A stretch of DNA of 64,000 bases, taken from IMG/VR virus record IMGVR_UViG_3300028840_002431, positions 352,540-416,539 of that record. The stretch is one strand, 5' to 3'. This DNA is from a virus. Position 1 is the stretch's first letter, and each line of letters opens with the position of its first letter. The notes beneath the pieces were generated by a model. It had not been told where the DNA came from. It worked only from the letters and a program-made list of their open reading frames with translations, and made no database searches. This document shows, one piece after another, positions 44,264 to 52,855 of the stretch. The position numbers were made by a program, and so were the translations under genes.

Positions 44264-45622
44264 CTACCACTCTATGTTTTCCCACACCTTGGTGCGTCCT
44301 CTTAGCTCACGCTCGTCCGGGATGTTGGGTTTCTCGGTTGGCTTTGCTTCCGCCTCAAGCTCCGGGCCGTGAGGCTTGAACTGGACTGCGTCGTATTTGA
44401 CCGGGTCGCCCACCGGGACCTGATACCGGATGTCCTTCTCGTCCAGGTGGCCGATGTTGAAGTGTTGTTGGAGAACCATTCCCCGGTTACTCGGGAACCT
44501 GACCGGGCCTATCGAGTACCGGACACCATTGATCTTCACCAGAAAGTCCCGTTGGGAAAGGATAGGCATCGGGCCTGTCCACACCTCATAAACGTGCTCC
44601 ACGGTCCTTCCCGTATCCCTCTGGGCTTTCCGCCTCTCGGCATCGTCCGGGGCTATCATGGCCTCGTACGGACCTTCATAGCCGCCCAAAACGCCAGTCC
44701 CGTAACACTTCCGACAGTCATTCAAAGGCTGTCCGTAATGCTCTGCCTGGAAGCACGAGCAAGGGACTCCCACCTCCTTACGGATGAACAGCTTCACCCG
44801 CTCACCGCCTTGAGACAATATCCACCGATTACGCCGGACAGCTTCCCGCCAGATATAGTCCAGCTTCTCGATTTCCATCGAGTTGGTGGCCACTGCGTTC
44901 TCAATCGGCGTCTCAACCATCTGCTCGCACTGGACCTGAGTCAGGTCACATTTCAGCGGCACTCCGACGGTCGTGAGCCGGTAAAAGACCCGCTGGTCAA
45001 GATCGGTCTTGAGTAAGGATCGGTTGCGCCGGTACGTGACCGTCACCCGGCTATCGGGACCAGGGACCAACGAAGGGTCTAGCTTCTGAGTCTCGACATC
45101 CGCGTAGATGAACGGGTCGATTTCGACCTCTCCGGAGAACCCATCCACCCGCAATGGCTGGACTGTCTGGCCGTCGATCTTTACCCAAACGTCGTCTGGC
45201 AAATTAGCCGTGACGGCCTGGGACCCCTCCTTGACGATCGGGCAGAGAAGTGTCTTGAAAATCCACCGGGGAGCCTTGGTCCCGGCCCCACACTCGCCCC
45301 TTATAATCCACCGGTCTTCTGTAACCTCCTCGTCGATCACGAGTTCGTTGTCTGTCCGGTCTCGCCAGAAGGAGGCACAGGCCAAGGTGTCAGAAATACG
45401 GAAGAAGGGACCATACTCCGAATCGAAGGAGCGGTAGATGTTAACACCAAGGATTTTGAACTGGCTGTTCAACGCCAGAATCGCCGGATTGTCCCACGTA
45501 AGATCGTATATCCCCGGCTCGAAACCACTGGTCAAGAAGACGTTGAGCGGCGGTAACGGCCACGGAGTCTTTGTATACTCCAGGGTCGTTATGTTCCGAT
45601 CCCGGTTAGTGATATAGGCCAT
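44264..45622 (-). CDS. Neck-region virion protein with FN3-like start and zinc-type Cys cluster
   Basis: 452 aa, ATG start. Residues about 25-95 are FN3-like (GVNIYRSFDSEYGPFFRIS). Near residue 290-320 four cysteines occur in CSC ... DCRKCYGTG, a DnaJ-like zinc-binding pattern. Other strands follow and the C-terminus is Pro/Glu-rich. The FN3 signature links it to genes at the left end (1-924 and 2824-5004). It is encoded upstream of the completion protein. Likely a structural neck or collar component. Confidence 0.6.
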   Translation of the reverse strand: MAYITNRDRNITTLEYTKTPWPLPPLNVFLTSGFEPGIYDLTWDNPAILALNSQFKILGVNIYRSFDSEYGPFFRISDTLACASFWRDRTDNELVIDEEVTEDRWIIRGECGAGTKAPRWIFKTLLCPIVKEGSQAVTANLPDDVWVKIDGQTVQPLRVDGFSGEVEIDPFIYADVETQKLDPSLVPGPDSRVTVTYRRNRSLLKTDLDQRVFYRLTTVGVPLKCDLTQVQCEQMVETPIENAVATNSMEIEKLDYIWREAVRRNRWILSQGGERVKLFIRKEVGVPCSCFQAEHYGQPLNDCRKCYGTGVLGGYEGPYEAMIAPDDAERRKAQRDTGRTVEHVYEVWTGPMPILSQRDFLVKINGVRYSIGPVRFPSNRGMVLQQHFNIGHLDEKDIRYQVPVGDPVKYDAVQFKPHGPELEAEAKPTEKPNIPDERELRGRTKVWENIEW

Positions 45623-45668
45623 GTGGCAAACCTCTACACTAGAGCTTTACCACAAGAAAAAGCGCGGC

Positions 45669-46001
45669 CTACGACGGCGGCTCTCCCGGTGGTGGTCCCT
45701 CTAGGACGCTCAACAAACCAGTCTTCGGGTCTATCTCCGCCTGAACATCAGGTGACAAACCTCTGTCCGTGATCACCTTCTCGAACACCCGTGATTTCTG
45801 CACGTTAACCTGATGGGACGCCGACAATATCTGGACCCGGCTTTCTTCAAGCGCCAAGAATTGGAGGGCTAAATCAATACGGGCCTCGTCCAACTCGTTG
45901 AGGCGCTGGATAACCTCCGGAGGAACGGGGTCGTTCAGGGTTAGTTTCTTGGGCTTTTCCGGCTGTTTTCCGGGCTTTTTGCCAGCGTCTTTTTTGGGCA
46001 T
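45669..46001 (-). CDS. Small helical protein with basic N-terminus
   Basis: 110 aa, ATG start. A Lys/Pro-rich disordered N-terminus (1-20) is followed by a long amphipathic helix (VIQRLNELDEARIDLALQFL) and a Pro-rich end. No family recognised. It may dimerise and bind DNA or an acidic partner. Confidence 0.55.
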   Translation of the reverse strand: MPKKDAGKKPGKQPEKPKKLTLNDPVPPEVIQRLNELDEARIDLALQFLALEESRVQILSASHQVNVQKSRVFEKVITDRGLSPDVQAEIDPKTGLLSVLEGPPPGEPPS

Positions 46002-46018
46002 GTGGGTACCTACACCAA

Positions 46019-47482
46019 TCAGGTAACAGCCTTCACGAATTCAGACAGGGCCTTACGGTACTTACCAGGGGCGCTGCGTTTGAGAGCCTTGAAGAACTCG
46101 TGGGGTTTCAGCATGTCTATCGCTCTGTAGCCACCCAAAGCGTCCGCTTTCTCCTGCCAGTCCCGGTCACGGTAGTCTGGAAACGGAATCGTGCCGGTAA
46201 ACAATTTGACGGCCGACCGAAGCTCCAACGGCGCTGGTAATGCTTCGCCGTCCCTTTTTCGTTCCTTAAGTTGATCCCGATGTTCCTTCTGGGCTTGCTT
46301 CCAGTGCCACTCGAACGAATCAATCGAGTCCGCGAGCCTAGTGTAAAACTCGATGTCGTCCAGGGCGTGAAAGTCCAACTGCCTAACTGAGAGGCCCTGG
46401 TCCTTTAGCCGTTGGCGTAACTTGATAACCTCCGGGTCATCCTTTCTGTACGAAGGGTGTCCGGGGTCGTACTGTTGTCGAAACTCTGGGGTCTGAATCT
46501 TACGAGAAGGGAAACCAGGGCGACGACCCCGCATTTCCGGCAGCATCAATGTACTCCGGTCCACAGCATAGGCCATATAACTCTGAGCAAAATGCTGTAG
46601 CTCGTGCCGCAACGACTTGCCAAGACCCTCTAACCCTTCCCATCGGAGGGTGTCGGGGATAATAATCGTCAGAAGCCTCTGAGGATCGTACCAAAAAGCC
46701 TTGACCCCTTTTGTCGCCTTGGTTGTCAGCTTTACCTTTATCCCCTGCCAACCGAGCTTCGTCCTCTCGATGGACTTCTTGAGGTCTTCTAACAACTGCT
46801 TACGCATCTCCGCGACCTCAGGCTTGGCCGACTCGTCTTTTTCTCCCAGGAACTTAACGGTCCCCTTCAACTCTTCTACGTGCTCGTCTATTTGCTTCTG
46901 GAGTTTCTTTTCCAGATCCTTCGTATCGTATCGCCAGCCCTTGAGATTGATGGGAAACTCCCTCACGGCCTCGTCGCCTTTGAGTGTAACGCCGGGCTGA
47001 ATCCTCTTCTTGATACTGGCTATTTCACGTTGAATGTCGGCTATGTCCTGTCTCTTACTCTCGTAGTGACCGTCCACACGACCCTTGTAGTACTCATACC
47101 TATTGTCGGCTCGCTCTTGAAGATCCTTTTGCTTCTCAGGGGTCATCTTCTGAAACAACCGGATGCTGTCACGTTCCCCAGGATGCCCAAAGACCCACGA
47201 AACGTCGTAGAACGCTTTGTAGTTCTTCCACGTCGGGTTGGTCTTGTACTCTTTGGCGACATCCAAAAGCTGTGACAGCCTCTTATCGTAGTCCGTTTTT
47301 TCCTTCCGACCCTTCAACAAGGACTGTGCTTTCTTAAGTTCATGGTCGGAAACGACGGCTACAACCCAGTCGTAAATCTCTTCGTACATGGCGGGCGGCG
47401 CTTCGAATATCCCGGCGACTCGTAAGGCCGCTTCCCTACGACGGTCGTAGCTGTAGAACGTCGTACGATCGTAGGTGTACAT
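46019..47482 (-). CDS. Putative zinc metallopeptidase (HELQH) with helical N-terminal region
   Basis: 487 aa; ATG overlaps the upstream TGA. The zinc-peptidase motif LRHELQHFAQ (H293, E294, H297) is present, and DDIEFYTRLADSI about 100 residues further on offers a third ligand, as in HExxH-type proteases. The first 280 residues are mostly long charged helices with one short beta section before the motif. A REAALRVA stretch near the start resembles the motif of other small genes. It could process virion proteins or act on the host. It does not look like a classical prohead protease. Confidence 0.55.
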   Translation of the reverse strand: MYTYDRTTFYSYDRRREAALRVAGIFEAPPAMYEEIYDWVVAVVSDHELKKAQSLLKGRKEKTDYDKRLSQLLDVAKEYKTNPTWKNYKAFYDVSWVFGHPGERDSIRLFQKMTPEKQKDLQERADNRYEYYKGRVDGHYESKRQDIADIQREIASIKKRIQPGVTLKGDEAVREFPINLKGWRYDTKDLEKKLQKQIDEHVEELKGTVKFLGEKDESAKPEVAEMRKQLLEDLKKSIERTKLGWQGIKVKLTTKATKGVKAFWYDPQRLLTIIIPDTLRWEGLEGLGKSLRHELQHFAQSYMAYAVDRSTLMLPEMRGRRPGFPSRKIQTPEFRQQYDPGHPSYRKDDPEVIKLRQRLKDQGLSVRQLDFHALDDIEFYTRLADSIDSFEWHWKQAQKEHRDQLKERKRDGEALPAPLELRSAVKLFTGTIPFPDYRDRDWQEKADALGGYRAIDMLKPHEFFKALKRSAPGKYRKALSEFVKAVT

Positions 47483-48402
47483 CAGAAACCTACGAATTTT
47501 CTAGGACTTAGAACGCCCCGGCCGACGTACGGACCGAAGGAACTCCGAATACCAATACCGAACCTGGGTTGTTGTAGACCCTTGACGACGTTGACGGTAA
47601 GCTTCGCCTTCTCGATTTGCTTATCGAATTGGTCTGACGCCGCTTGGTACGCAGACTCGTATTTACTCGACTTATCCAGAGCCAACGAGATGCCACCAAT
47701 GTTGTAGTCGAACTCGTCAGCGATCCAGTTGATCCGCAGAGCCTGTAGGGCGTGGACCATGGCTCCCGTCAACAACAGAGTCCGCCATTCCGGTTGTTGT
47801 GCAACCAATTGATCAACGCTGGAAAATGGGGTCCTAGGCGGTTGGGCCGAAATCATGTCCAAAGAACGTAAGAGGTACTCGTGAAGCTCCACGTCTTCCC
47901 AGATGTAACCGAACACCCGGCTGAATTGCTGGACTGTTTCCTCGTGCGTAGGAGGTCTAAAATGATAGTTCCGGTCCGGGTTGTTATCCCGGAGTAAGAT
48001 CCGCAACCGGCCCATCAGGTTCAACTCTTGAACCGTAGCCTCCAACGCCCCGCCCGTAATCAAACTGGCGCTGGCCGAAGACAACCCGGCCTTATCGACC
48101 ACAGAGAACTCCTGGACGACTTGTTGAGGAGGGCCTCCAACGAGTTCTCGGAAGTTCCACCTGATTCTATAATCGCCAAGATTGGCGTCCAAGGGCACAA
48201 CGATGGATGCGTAGTATTCCCCCACAGAAGGGTTAGCCGGTTCGCGTTTGGGCACGCCCACCAGGACTTCTTGGCCCGTTGTGAAATCGTACAGGCCATA
48301 CGAGATCTCGGCCGCGTTGACCGGGGTGTTAGAAGAATTGACCAGAAAGATGTTCAGGTCCGCCCGGCCAAGTTGCTGCCCTCTGTAGAAAGTGACGCCC
48401 AT
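47482..48402 (-). CDS. Neck/connector virion protein
   Basis: 306 aa, ATG start, TGATG coupling to the next gene. Residues 1-110 form an Ig-like beta sandwich (YYASIVVPLDANLGDYRIRW). The remainder is helical, including NPDRNYHFRPP and an Ala/Leu-rich section (LVAQQPEWRTLLLTGAMVHA), and ends with a Gly/Arg-rich tail. This is a common plan of head-completion or connector proteins in large phages, to my recollection. No catalytic motif. Confidence 0.55.
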   Translation of the reverse strand: MGVTFYRGQQLGRADLNIFLVNSSNTPVNAAEISYGLYDFTTGQEVLVGVPKREPANPSVGEYYASIVVPLDANLGDYRIRWNFRELVGGPPQQVVQEFSVVDKAGLSSASASLITGGALEATVQELNLMGRLRILLRDNNPDRNYHFRPPTHEETVQQFSRVFGYIWEDVELHEYLLRSLDMISAQPPRTPFSSVDQLVAQQPEWRTLLLTGAMVHALQALRINWIADEFDYNIGGISLALDKSSKYESAYQAASDQFDKQIEKAKLTVNVVKGLQQPRFGIGIRSSFGPYVGRGVLSPRKFVGF

Positions 48403-48404
48403 AC

Positions 48405-48800
48405 TTACTCATTGTAGTACAACGCCTGGGCAAGCAAGCTCATCAGGCTGTTTATCTGGCTCACCTTGCCTTCAAAGCGCTTGAACTCTCTGTTGAACGC
48501 GCCGTCACGCATCTTTTTGATGTGCTTCAAAACGTCTCTCGCCCACCGTTCCGAGATGCCGCCCAGAGCCTTTTCGATCTTATCGAGCGCCGTCTTGGTG
48601 GCCGGTTTGATCCTGGGGTACTTGCCCACCAAATCCGCAAGGCGTTTCACCTTGGAGTCTTTTAGGTCTGGTTCAGCGTCCACGATAGCATCGAACCAGT
48701 CGTCAGTGGAGGCGTCCCACGCCGCTGTCCGAACAGCCGCCTCAAAAGCTACACGTGGGTCGGCTTGAAGCGCCTTTTCAAATGCTTTACGCGGGTTCAT
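48405..48800 (-). CDS. Small protein with tandem AFEKAL/AFEAAV motifs
   Basis: 131 aa, ATG start overlapping the previous stop (ATGA). Its N-terminus holds two copies of the recurrent motif (NPRKAFEKAL then DPRVAFEAAV) followed by RTAAWDAS. The rest is helical (WARDVLKHIKKMRDGAFNRE). Function unknown. The same motif closes the upstream gene, so motif copies lie back to back across the gene boundary. Confidence 0.6.
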   Translation of the reverse strand: MNPRKAFEKALQADPRVAFEAAVRTAAWDASTDDWFDAIVDAEPDLKDSKVKRLADLVGKYPRIKPATKTALDKIEKALGGISERWARDVLKHIKKMRDGAFNREFKRFEGKVSQINSLMSLLAQALYYNE

Positions 48801-49222
48801 CTCGCGGCCTTTCTGAGGGCTTCTTCAAAATCCATGCGGGCTGTCTTTTTCTTCTTGGGCTTCTCTGGCCCGCGCCATTTGGTGGTACCCTCGATCCTGT
48901 CCTTGAGAGAAGCGCAGAAGGCTCCCGTGTCCGACACTTTGCCTTCCATCTTCTTCATACACTTCTTGACATCACCGCCGATGGACTTCCAGAACTTCTT
49001 GCGGCTTTCGTCCGTCCAGCCTTCCGGCATGGTCTCCCACTTGGCCGCGACCTTGTCCTTGTCCTGGCCAAACAGTTCCGACGCGGCGACCTTCTCCATC
49101 TCTAGCTCGACCATCTTCTCGGCGCACGGAAGACAGATGTCGGCCACCTCTTCCGCTGTCAGATAGAAGTCGGGTTCCTGAGCTTCCAGAGCCTCTTCAA
49201 ACGCTACTCTCGGGTTGCTCAT
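48797..49222 (-). CDS. Possible nested in-frame gene (141 aa) inside the polyprotein-like gene
   Basis: ATG at 49222-49220 has a strong AAGGAGG site five bases upstream, and its product begins MSNPRVAFEEAL, like the true N-termini at 48800 and 52270. It shares stop and frame with the 632-aa gene. It contains an Cys-bearing helical domain (CLPCAEKMVELE). Either internal initiation produces it as a separate protein, or a lost stop codon fused two former genes. Confidence 0.45.
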   Translation of the reverse strand: MSNPRVAFEEALEAQEPDFYLTAEEVADICLPCAEKMVELEMEKVAASELFGQDKDKVAAKWETMPEGWTDESRKKFWKSIGGDVKKCMKKMEGKVSDTGAFCASLKDRIEGTTKWRGPEKPKKKKTARMDFEEALRKAAR

Positions 49223-50695
49223 GGACGCCTCCTTGGCTAGATAGTTGGAGGGGACCGCCTTCTTGACCGCTTTGGCTACGGTCTGCCCCGCACGGCTGCC
49301 GACATCACTGATGTGGACCTTGCCGCCTTTCCAATACGCTATCTTGTCGCCGCCCATCCAATTGCCATCCAGGCGTTCTCCGTCAGTGGAAAGCTTCTTA
49401 CTCTCCATTGACTTATGCTCATAAAAAGCGTCTATCACCTTCTTATCCTTGGGGCCTAAACGCAAATCAGCTTGCTTCTCCGTGGCTGCAACATGCAAAG
49501 CCGCCTCGAATTCAAACACCGGGTCAACAGAAGCCGTCTTGTCCATGTGTGTGATAACTCCCGTCATGAAGGCCAGATGGGTGTAAGCCTCGTACAGAGC
49601 CTCCATCCGCCGTTCGTAAGAATACCCGGCGAGCGGGGATTCCTGGTCCACCTTGTCGTCCCGGAGTTCCTTGAAGGCTTTTTCGGCCCTGTCGTAGGAC
49701 TCCTGGAGAGCCTTGATCTGGTTCTGGTCGCCACGGGACTTGGAACTCTTCCCCTTGTCGATAACACCATCGGCCAGCTTCATACCGGCCTTGGCTTCAT
49801 CTAACAACCGGTCCTTGGCCTTCTCGATATTGGCTATGGCCTTCTTCTTTCCTTCGTCCCGGTCCCCACGGTACTTGTAGTCGCTGGTCCGGCTCCACGC
49901 CTTTAACGCCCGCTCGAATTGTTTGAAGAACTTGTCAGCGTTCTTCTTACTCCGCTCCGCCTTCCGACGGACCTTCATGTCTCCTAACACAGAGGGAGCG
50001 TCAGGTTGTTGCGGATCGGTCAAGTCTTGCCACACAACATTGTACGCACGCCACACATATAGAAGTTTTCGCATGGCGAACCGGTGTGGATCGGCCGCCT
50101 CATCCGTCTTGGCATCCATGTAGGCGCGGGCCGCCTTGTGCTGGGCCTTCTGGACATTGATGTAACCCTTCTTGATGTCCTCCTGGTCCAGCTTACCCGA
50201 CTTCAAGCCGTCTTCGAGCTTCTTCTGTAGGGCCTTGATCTTCGGGTGGTCGTAGGACTCGTTCTTATCGAGGTCCGCCGCTGGCATGTCATCGATGGCC
50301 CTCTTGGCTTCGTTGGGAAGCCCTCGCAACCACTTGGAGGGGAGCTTCATACCGTCAGGCATCTTCTGAGGGTAGTACTTGTGGTTCTTCTCAGTCCGAT
50401 ACGCCTCTGACCTTTGGTGTGCCGGTTCGTCCTTGATCTCGTCGGAGGCAACCCTGGCCTCCAACACCGTCTGGAACTCGACTGCCGCCAGCTTCGAAAT
50501 CATTCTCTTCTTGCTCTGAATGGTGGCTTCCAGACCCTGTTCGATTGTCTTAGCGTTTTCGAGAGTCAGGTTTTCGACGGCCTTACCCGCTTTCAGGTCG
50601 GCCATGTCTTTGCGGAGCTTTTTCAGATCCTGTTCGTCTCTCTTGAGGGCCTCTTGCCACTCCTTCTTGGTCGTCTCGTAGGCAGCCTTCTCCAT
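48797..50695 (-). CDS. Long helical protein with three internal AFEEAL-type motifs (polyprotein-like)
   Basis: 632 aa. The ATG at 50695 follows GGAG by six bases. A TTG at 50707 would add four residues. The first about 390 residues are charged helices and coiled coil (AKTIEQGLEATIQSKKRMIS). Three motif copies follow: DPVFEFEAAL (about 392), NPRVAFEEAL (about 494) and MDFEEALRKAAR (last residues). Each is preceded by a short K-x-A stretch (DKTAS, AKEAS, KKTAR). This looks like a fusion of separate small proteins, perhaps cut by a protease. An internal start at 49222 is possible. Confidence 0.6.
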   Translation of the reverse strand: MEKAAYETTKKEWQEALKRDEQDLKKLRKDMADLKAGKAVENLTLENAKTIEQGLEATIQSKKRMISKLAAVEFQTVLEARVASDEIKDEPAHQRSEAYRTEKNHKYYPQKMPDGMKLPSKWLRGLPNEAKRAIDDMPAADLDKNESYDHPKIKALQKKLEDGLKSGKLDQEDIKKGYINVQKAQHKAARAYMDAKTDEAADPHRFAMRKLLYVWRAYNVVWQDLTDPQQPDAPSVLGDMKVRRKAERSKKNADKFFKQFERALKAWSRTSDYKYRGDRDEGKKKAIANIEKAKDRLLDEAKAGMKLADGVIDKGKSSKSRGDQNQIKALQESYDRAEKAFKELRDDKVDQESPLAGYSYERRMEALYEAYTHLAFMTGVITHMDKTASVDPVFEFEAALHVAATEKQADLRLGPKDKKVIDAFYEHKSMESKKLSTDGERLDGNWMGGDKIAYWKGGKVHISDVGSRAGQTVAKAVKKAVPSNYLAKEASMSNPRVAFEEALEAQEPDFYLTAEEVADICLPCAEKMVELEMEKVAASELFGQDKDKVAAKWETMPEGWTDESRKKFWKSIGGDVKKCMKKMEGKVSDTGAFCASLKDRIEGTTKWRGPEKPKKKKTARMDFEEALRKAAR

Positions 50696-50707
50696 ACTTA
50701 GCTCCAA

Positions 50708-51448
50708 TCAGTTCCACCCTATTTTACAGTACCGTGTCAGGGTGTCTCCCGGCACGGGAGACGAAATGGCGTCCACCACCTGGAAGTAACAAAGCTCCTC
50801 CACTACAGGATCACTATAACTTCTTTGCCAACGCCATCGAACAGCCCACAACCCCGGCTGACCGCACTCTCCCGCCGTCCCTGTCACGTAATAACACCCC
50901 GGCTTAGACTTGACAGGTTGACGATTGGCGGGGCCTATTCGCTTCAAGGCACACCCGGTCTGCATCTGGTACATGGAGTAACAAATCCAGACTGGATCAA
51001 CGCCTCCCGGAACTTGGTACAAAATGTCCCCCATCGTGAACGTGTGGCCCCAACGAAATACCAACGAAACCGTGGGCGTCGCACAAAGAGGCGGCGGGAC
51101 ATGAACCACGTCCAAATAACCAGTGACGACACCGACGCCGACAATCGGTCGCGGCTGCGATAAGGCGACTCGGGCAGAACCTTGGATGAAACCTTTGATC
51201 CCCATCCAGGCCATCACGTCGCCAGCGACGTTACTACCACCGACCGTGGAACCAGCTAGGTCCTTCAAACTACCGTCGATCAGTTCTCCCGAACCGACCA
51301 CGTAGCCAGACACGTTGAACGTGCTGACCGTGTCCCCGGTTACACTCGAAGAGCCTGTGATGGGATCAACGATATCGAGAGTCAGCGAAGGCGACCCGTC
51401 TACTGTCGCCGCACCTGTCGCCGTTCCGTCGATATCATAAAGAGGCAT
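50708..51448 (-). CDS. Repeat/beta virion protein with Cys-rich C-terminal half
   Basis: 246 aa, ATG start. The N-terminal 95 residues are short Gly/Ser/Val beta repeats (GSSSVTGD, GSGELIDGS, GGSNVAGD) like those of the gene 52842-53624. The C-terminal half contains nine Cys and several Trp (GLWAVRWRWQRSYSDPVVEE) and looks like a separate, disulfide- or metal-linked beta domain. It may be a capsid decoration or fibre protein. Unknown family. Confidence 0.55.
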   Translation of the reverse strand: MPLYDIDGTATGAATVDGSPSLTLDIVDPITGSSSVTGDTVSTFNVSGYVVGSGELIDGSLKDLAGSTVGGSNVAGDVMAWMGIKGFIQGSARVALSQPRPIVGVGVVTGYLDVVHVPPPLCATPTVSLVFRWGHTFTMGDILYQVPGGVDPVWICYSMYQMQTGCALKRIGPANRQPVKSKPGCYYVTGTAGECGQPGLWAVRWRWQRSYSDPVVEELCYFQVVDAISSPVPGDTLTRYCKIGWN

Positions 51449-51463
51449 CCCATCTCTAACTTA

Positions 51464-51847
51464 TCAAGTTTCTTGGACGAGAAGCTGACCCGACGGAAAA
51501 CGCACCTGATCCGATACCAGGACCGTCCGTGGAGTGCTCAGGTTCCCGAAGTACAACATGTTGCCGCCAGAGGCTGCGTCCAGGAGCGCAAACGCCACGA
51601 TTGTCCCCCAGGTCGCTGTGGCCACCGGGAAGGTAATGTCCGTGGTGTTAGAAGTCTGACCGTTGACGGGGGCCGCGAATGTTGCAATCTGACGGCCATA
51701 ACCCCCGCCTGAAACTTCTGTGCCACCGCCTCCAACATTAGGGGCGACTGTGTAAAGAGCGACATAAACCGTTGTCGGGGACGTGTAGGGGGTAGCCCGT
51801 AACGCAGCGTTTATGAAGTTGTCGTCAAGATAATATGTCTTAGGCAT
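51464..51847 (-). CDS. Phage beta-jelly virion protein, paralogue of 53714-54115
   Basis: 127 aa, ATG start. Matches the common phage protein pattern 'NALLDAxLRxTxYTSPxxVYVALYT ... GTEVSGGGY.RQ ... FPVATATWGTIV ... GNMLYFGNL'. The same order appears in the gene at 53714. This family is frequently found in phage virion gene clusters and annotated as tail-fibre or decoration protein. Role not proven. Confidence 0.7.
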   Translation of the reverse strand: MPKTYYLDDNFINAALRATPYTSPTTVYVALYTVAPNVGGGGTEVSGGGYGRQIATFAAPVNGQTSNTTDITFPVATATWGTIVAFALLDAASGGNMLYFGNLSTPRTVLVSDQVRFPSGQLLVQET

Positions 51848-51886
51848 GATCCCTCTATTACGAGAACTGATTAAAGCTTCCGGAAC

Positions 51887-52270
51887 CTACATCCAAAACT
51901 TTCTCTCCGTTAGCTCCAGTCCTTTGTCCTTAGCCTTCGTCTTCAACGACACAACTTCCGCTGGCACAAACCTTCCGGACCAGAAATACCCTACCCGCAC
52001 CACGCCCTGGTACTTCGTGGAGTTGACATCAATCTGCCCTGGCCGCGCCTCTACCCCTCGCATCACGGAGTTAGCACCCTCTCGAACAGCGGCTACAGCG
52101 TCGTCTATCCGACGCTTCGAGGTGCTGGGATCGGCTCCAGCCCACGCGATTTGAATATTGGTACAGAAGAAGGCCCCCTCTTTTCCGGCGTACATTATCA
52201 CGTCCGGGTATGTTTCCCCGTGCGTGGCCGCTTCTTTCAGCGCTTCTTCGAATGCCTTACGAGGGTCCAT
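51887..52270 (-). CDS. Small protein with PRKAFEEAL N-terminus
   Basis: 127 aa. The ATG at 52270-52268 (MDPRKAFEEAL) with AGGTCAGG upstream is chosen over a longer frame starting near 52333. The N-terminal motif is the clearest of the recurrent set. The rest is an alpha/beta domain (VIMYAGKEGAFFCTNIQIAW) reminiscent of small substrate-binding folds. Function unknown. Confidence 0.6.
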   Translation of the reverse strand: MDPRKAFEEALKEAATHGETYPDVIMYAGKEGAFFCTNIQIAWAGADPSTSKRRIDDAVAAVREGANSVMRGVEARPGQIDVNSTKYQGVVRVGYFWSGRFVPAEVVSLKTKAKDKGLELTERKFWM

Positions 52271-52277
52271 CCTGACC

Positions 52278-52703
52278 TCAACAGTTGGGGCAACAATCGG
52301 TGCCCGTTCCGATAAGCGAAGCTGATAGGCCACCGGTTCCGGTGGGTAAGCTCTGTTTAACGTCGAAGTCCTGGGCCAGCACCTGCTTACCTGCTGGGTA
52401 CGACAAGAGGTTTCGCCAATACCCTAACGTGTTGGGCCTGAACCTGACATTGTAGTACCCAGGCTGTCCGGGAACCTCGTGGACATAAACATTCCCGGAC
52501 ACCACCTGTTCGTCCGTGACCCCGACCCCGGAGAGAAGAGGCCACGGCTGGGCCTCATTCTCGTAGAAGATGGTAGAAACCAAGTCGGAAGGAATGAGAC
52601 CCACTACCCGTGTGAAACCGTCCCCCGCGAAGAAGTCAGCCTGATCCAACACTACTTCGTTAGCTTGAACAACTCTCCCTCGCGTGGTGGCAGTGGTTCC
52701 CAT
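52278..52703 (-). CDS. Virion-type beta protein with CCPNC end
   Basis: 141 aa, ATG overlapping the upstream stop (TAATG). Beta-rich body (GNVYVHEVPGQPGYYNVRFR) resembles an Ig-like domain found in connector proteins (compare 47482-48402). The C-terminus ends in CCPNC. No family recognised. Likely a structural or assembly protein by position. Confidence 0.55.
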   Translation of the reverse strand: MGTTATTRGRVVQANEVVLDQADFFAGDGFTRVVGLIPSDLVSTIFYENEAQPWPLLSGVGVTDEQVVSGNVYVHEVPGQPGYYNVRFRPNTLGYWRNLLSYPAGKQVLAQDFDVKQSLPTGTGGLSASLIGTGTDCCPNC

Positions 52704-52855
52704 TATCCAGTCTTCTTAGGTTCCTTGGGACGGTTCTTGTCGCTCCCGGCAGACGCCTTTCCAACCAAAGAAGCGGATACGGACATCCTTCTGACAGGCA
52801 CGACAGACGCCTTGGAAGACCCTTCCATTTTCACTTCGATGTTAGAAGCCGTCAT
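52703..52855 (-). CDS. Small basic protein, 50 aa
   Basis: ATG at 52855-52853, preceded by GAGGAG seven bases upstream, which lies inside the end of the preceding gene (13-base overlap). The peptide is Ser/Lys-rich, basic and probably disordered (ends in KNRPKEPKKTG). The clear ribosome-binding site supports a real gene. Function unknown. Confidence 0.5.
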   Translation of the reverse strand: MTASNIEVKMEGSSKASVVPVRRMSVSASLVGKASAGSDKNRPKEPKKTG

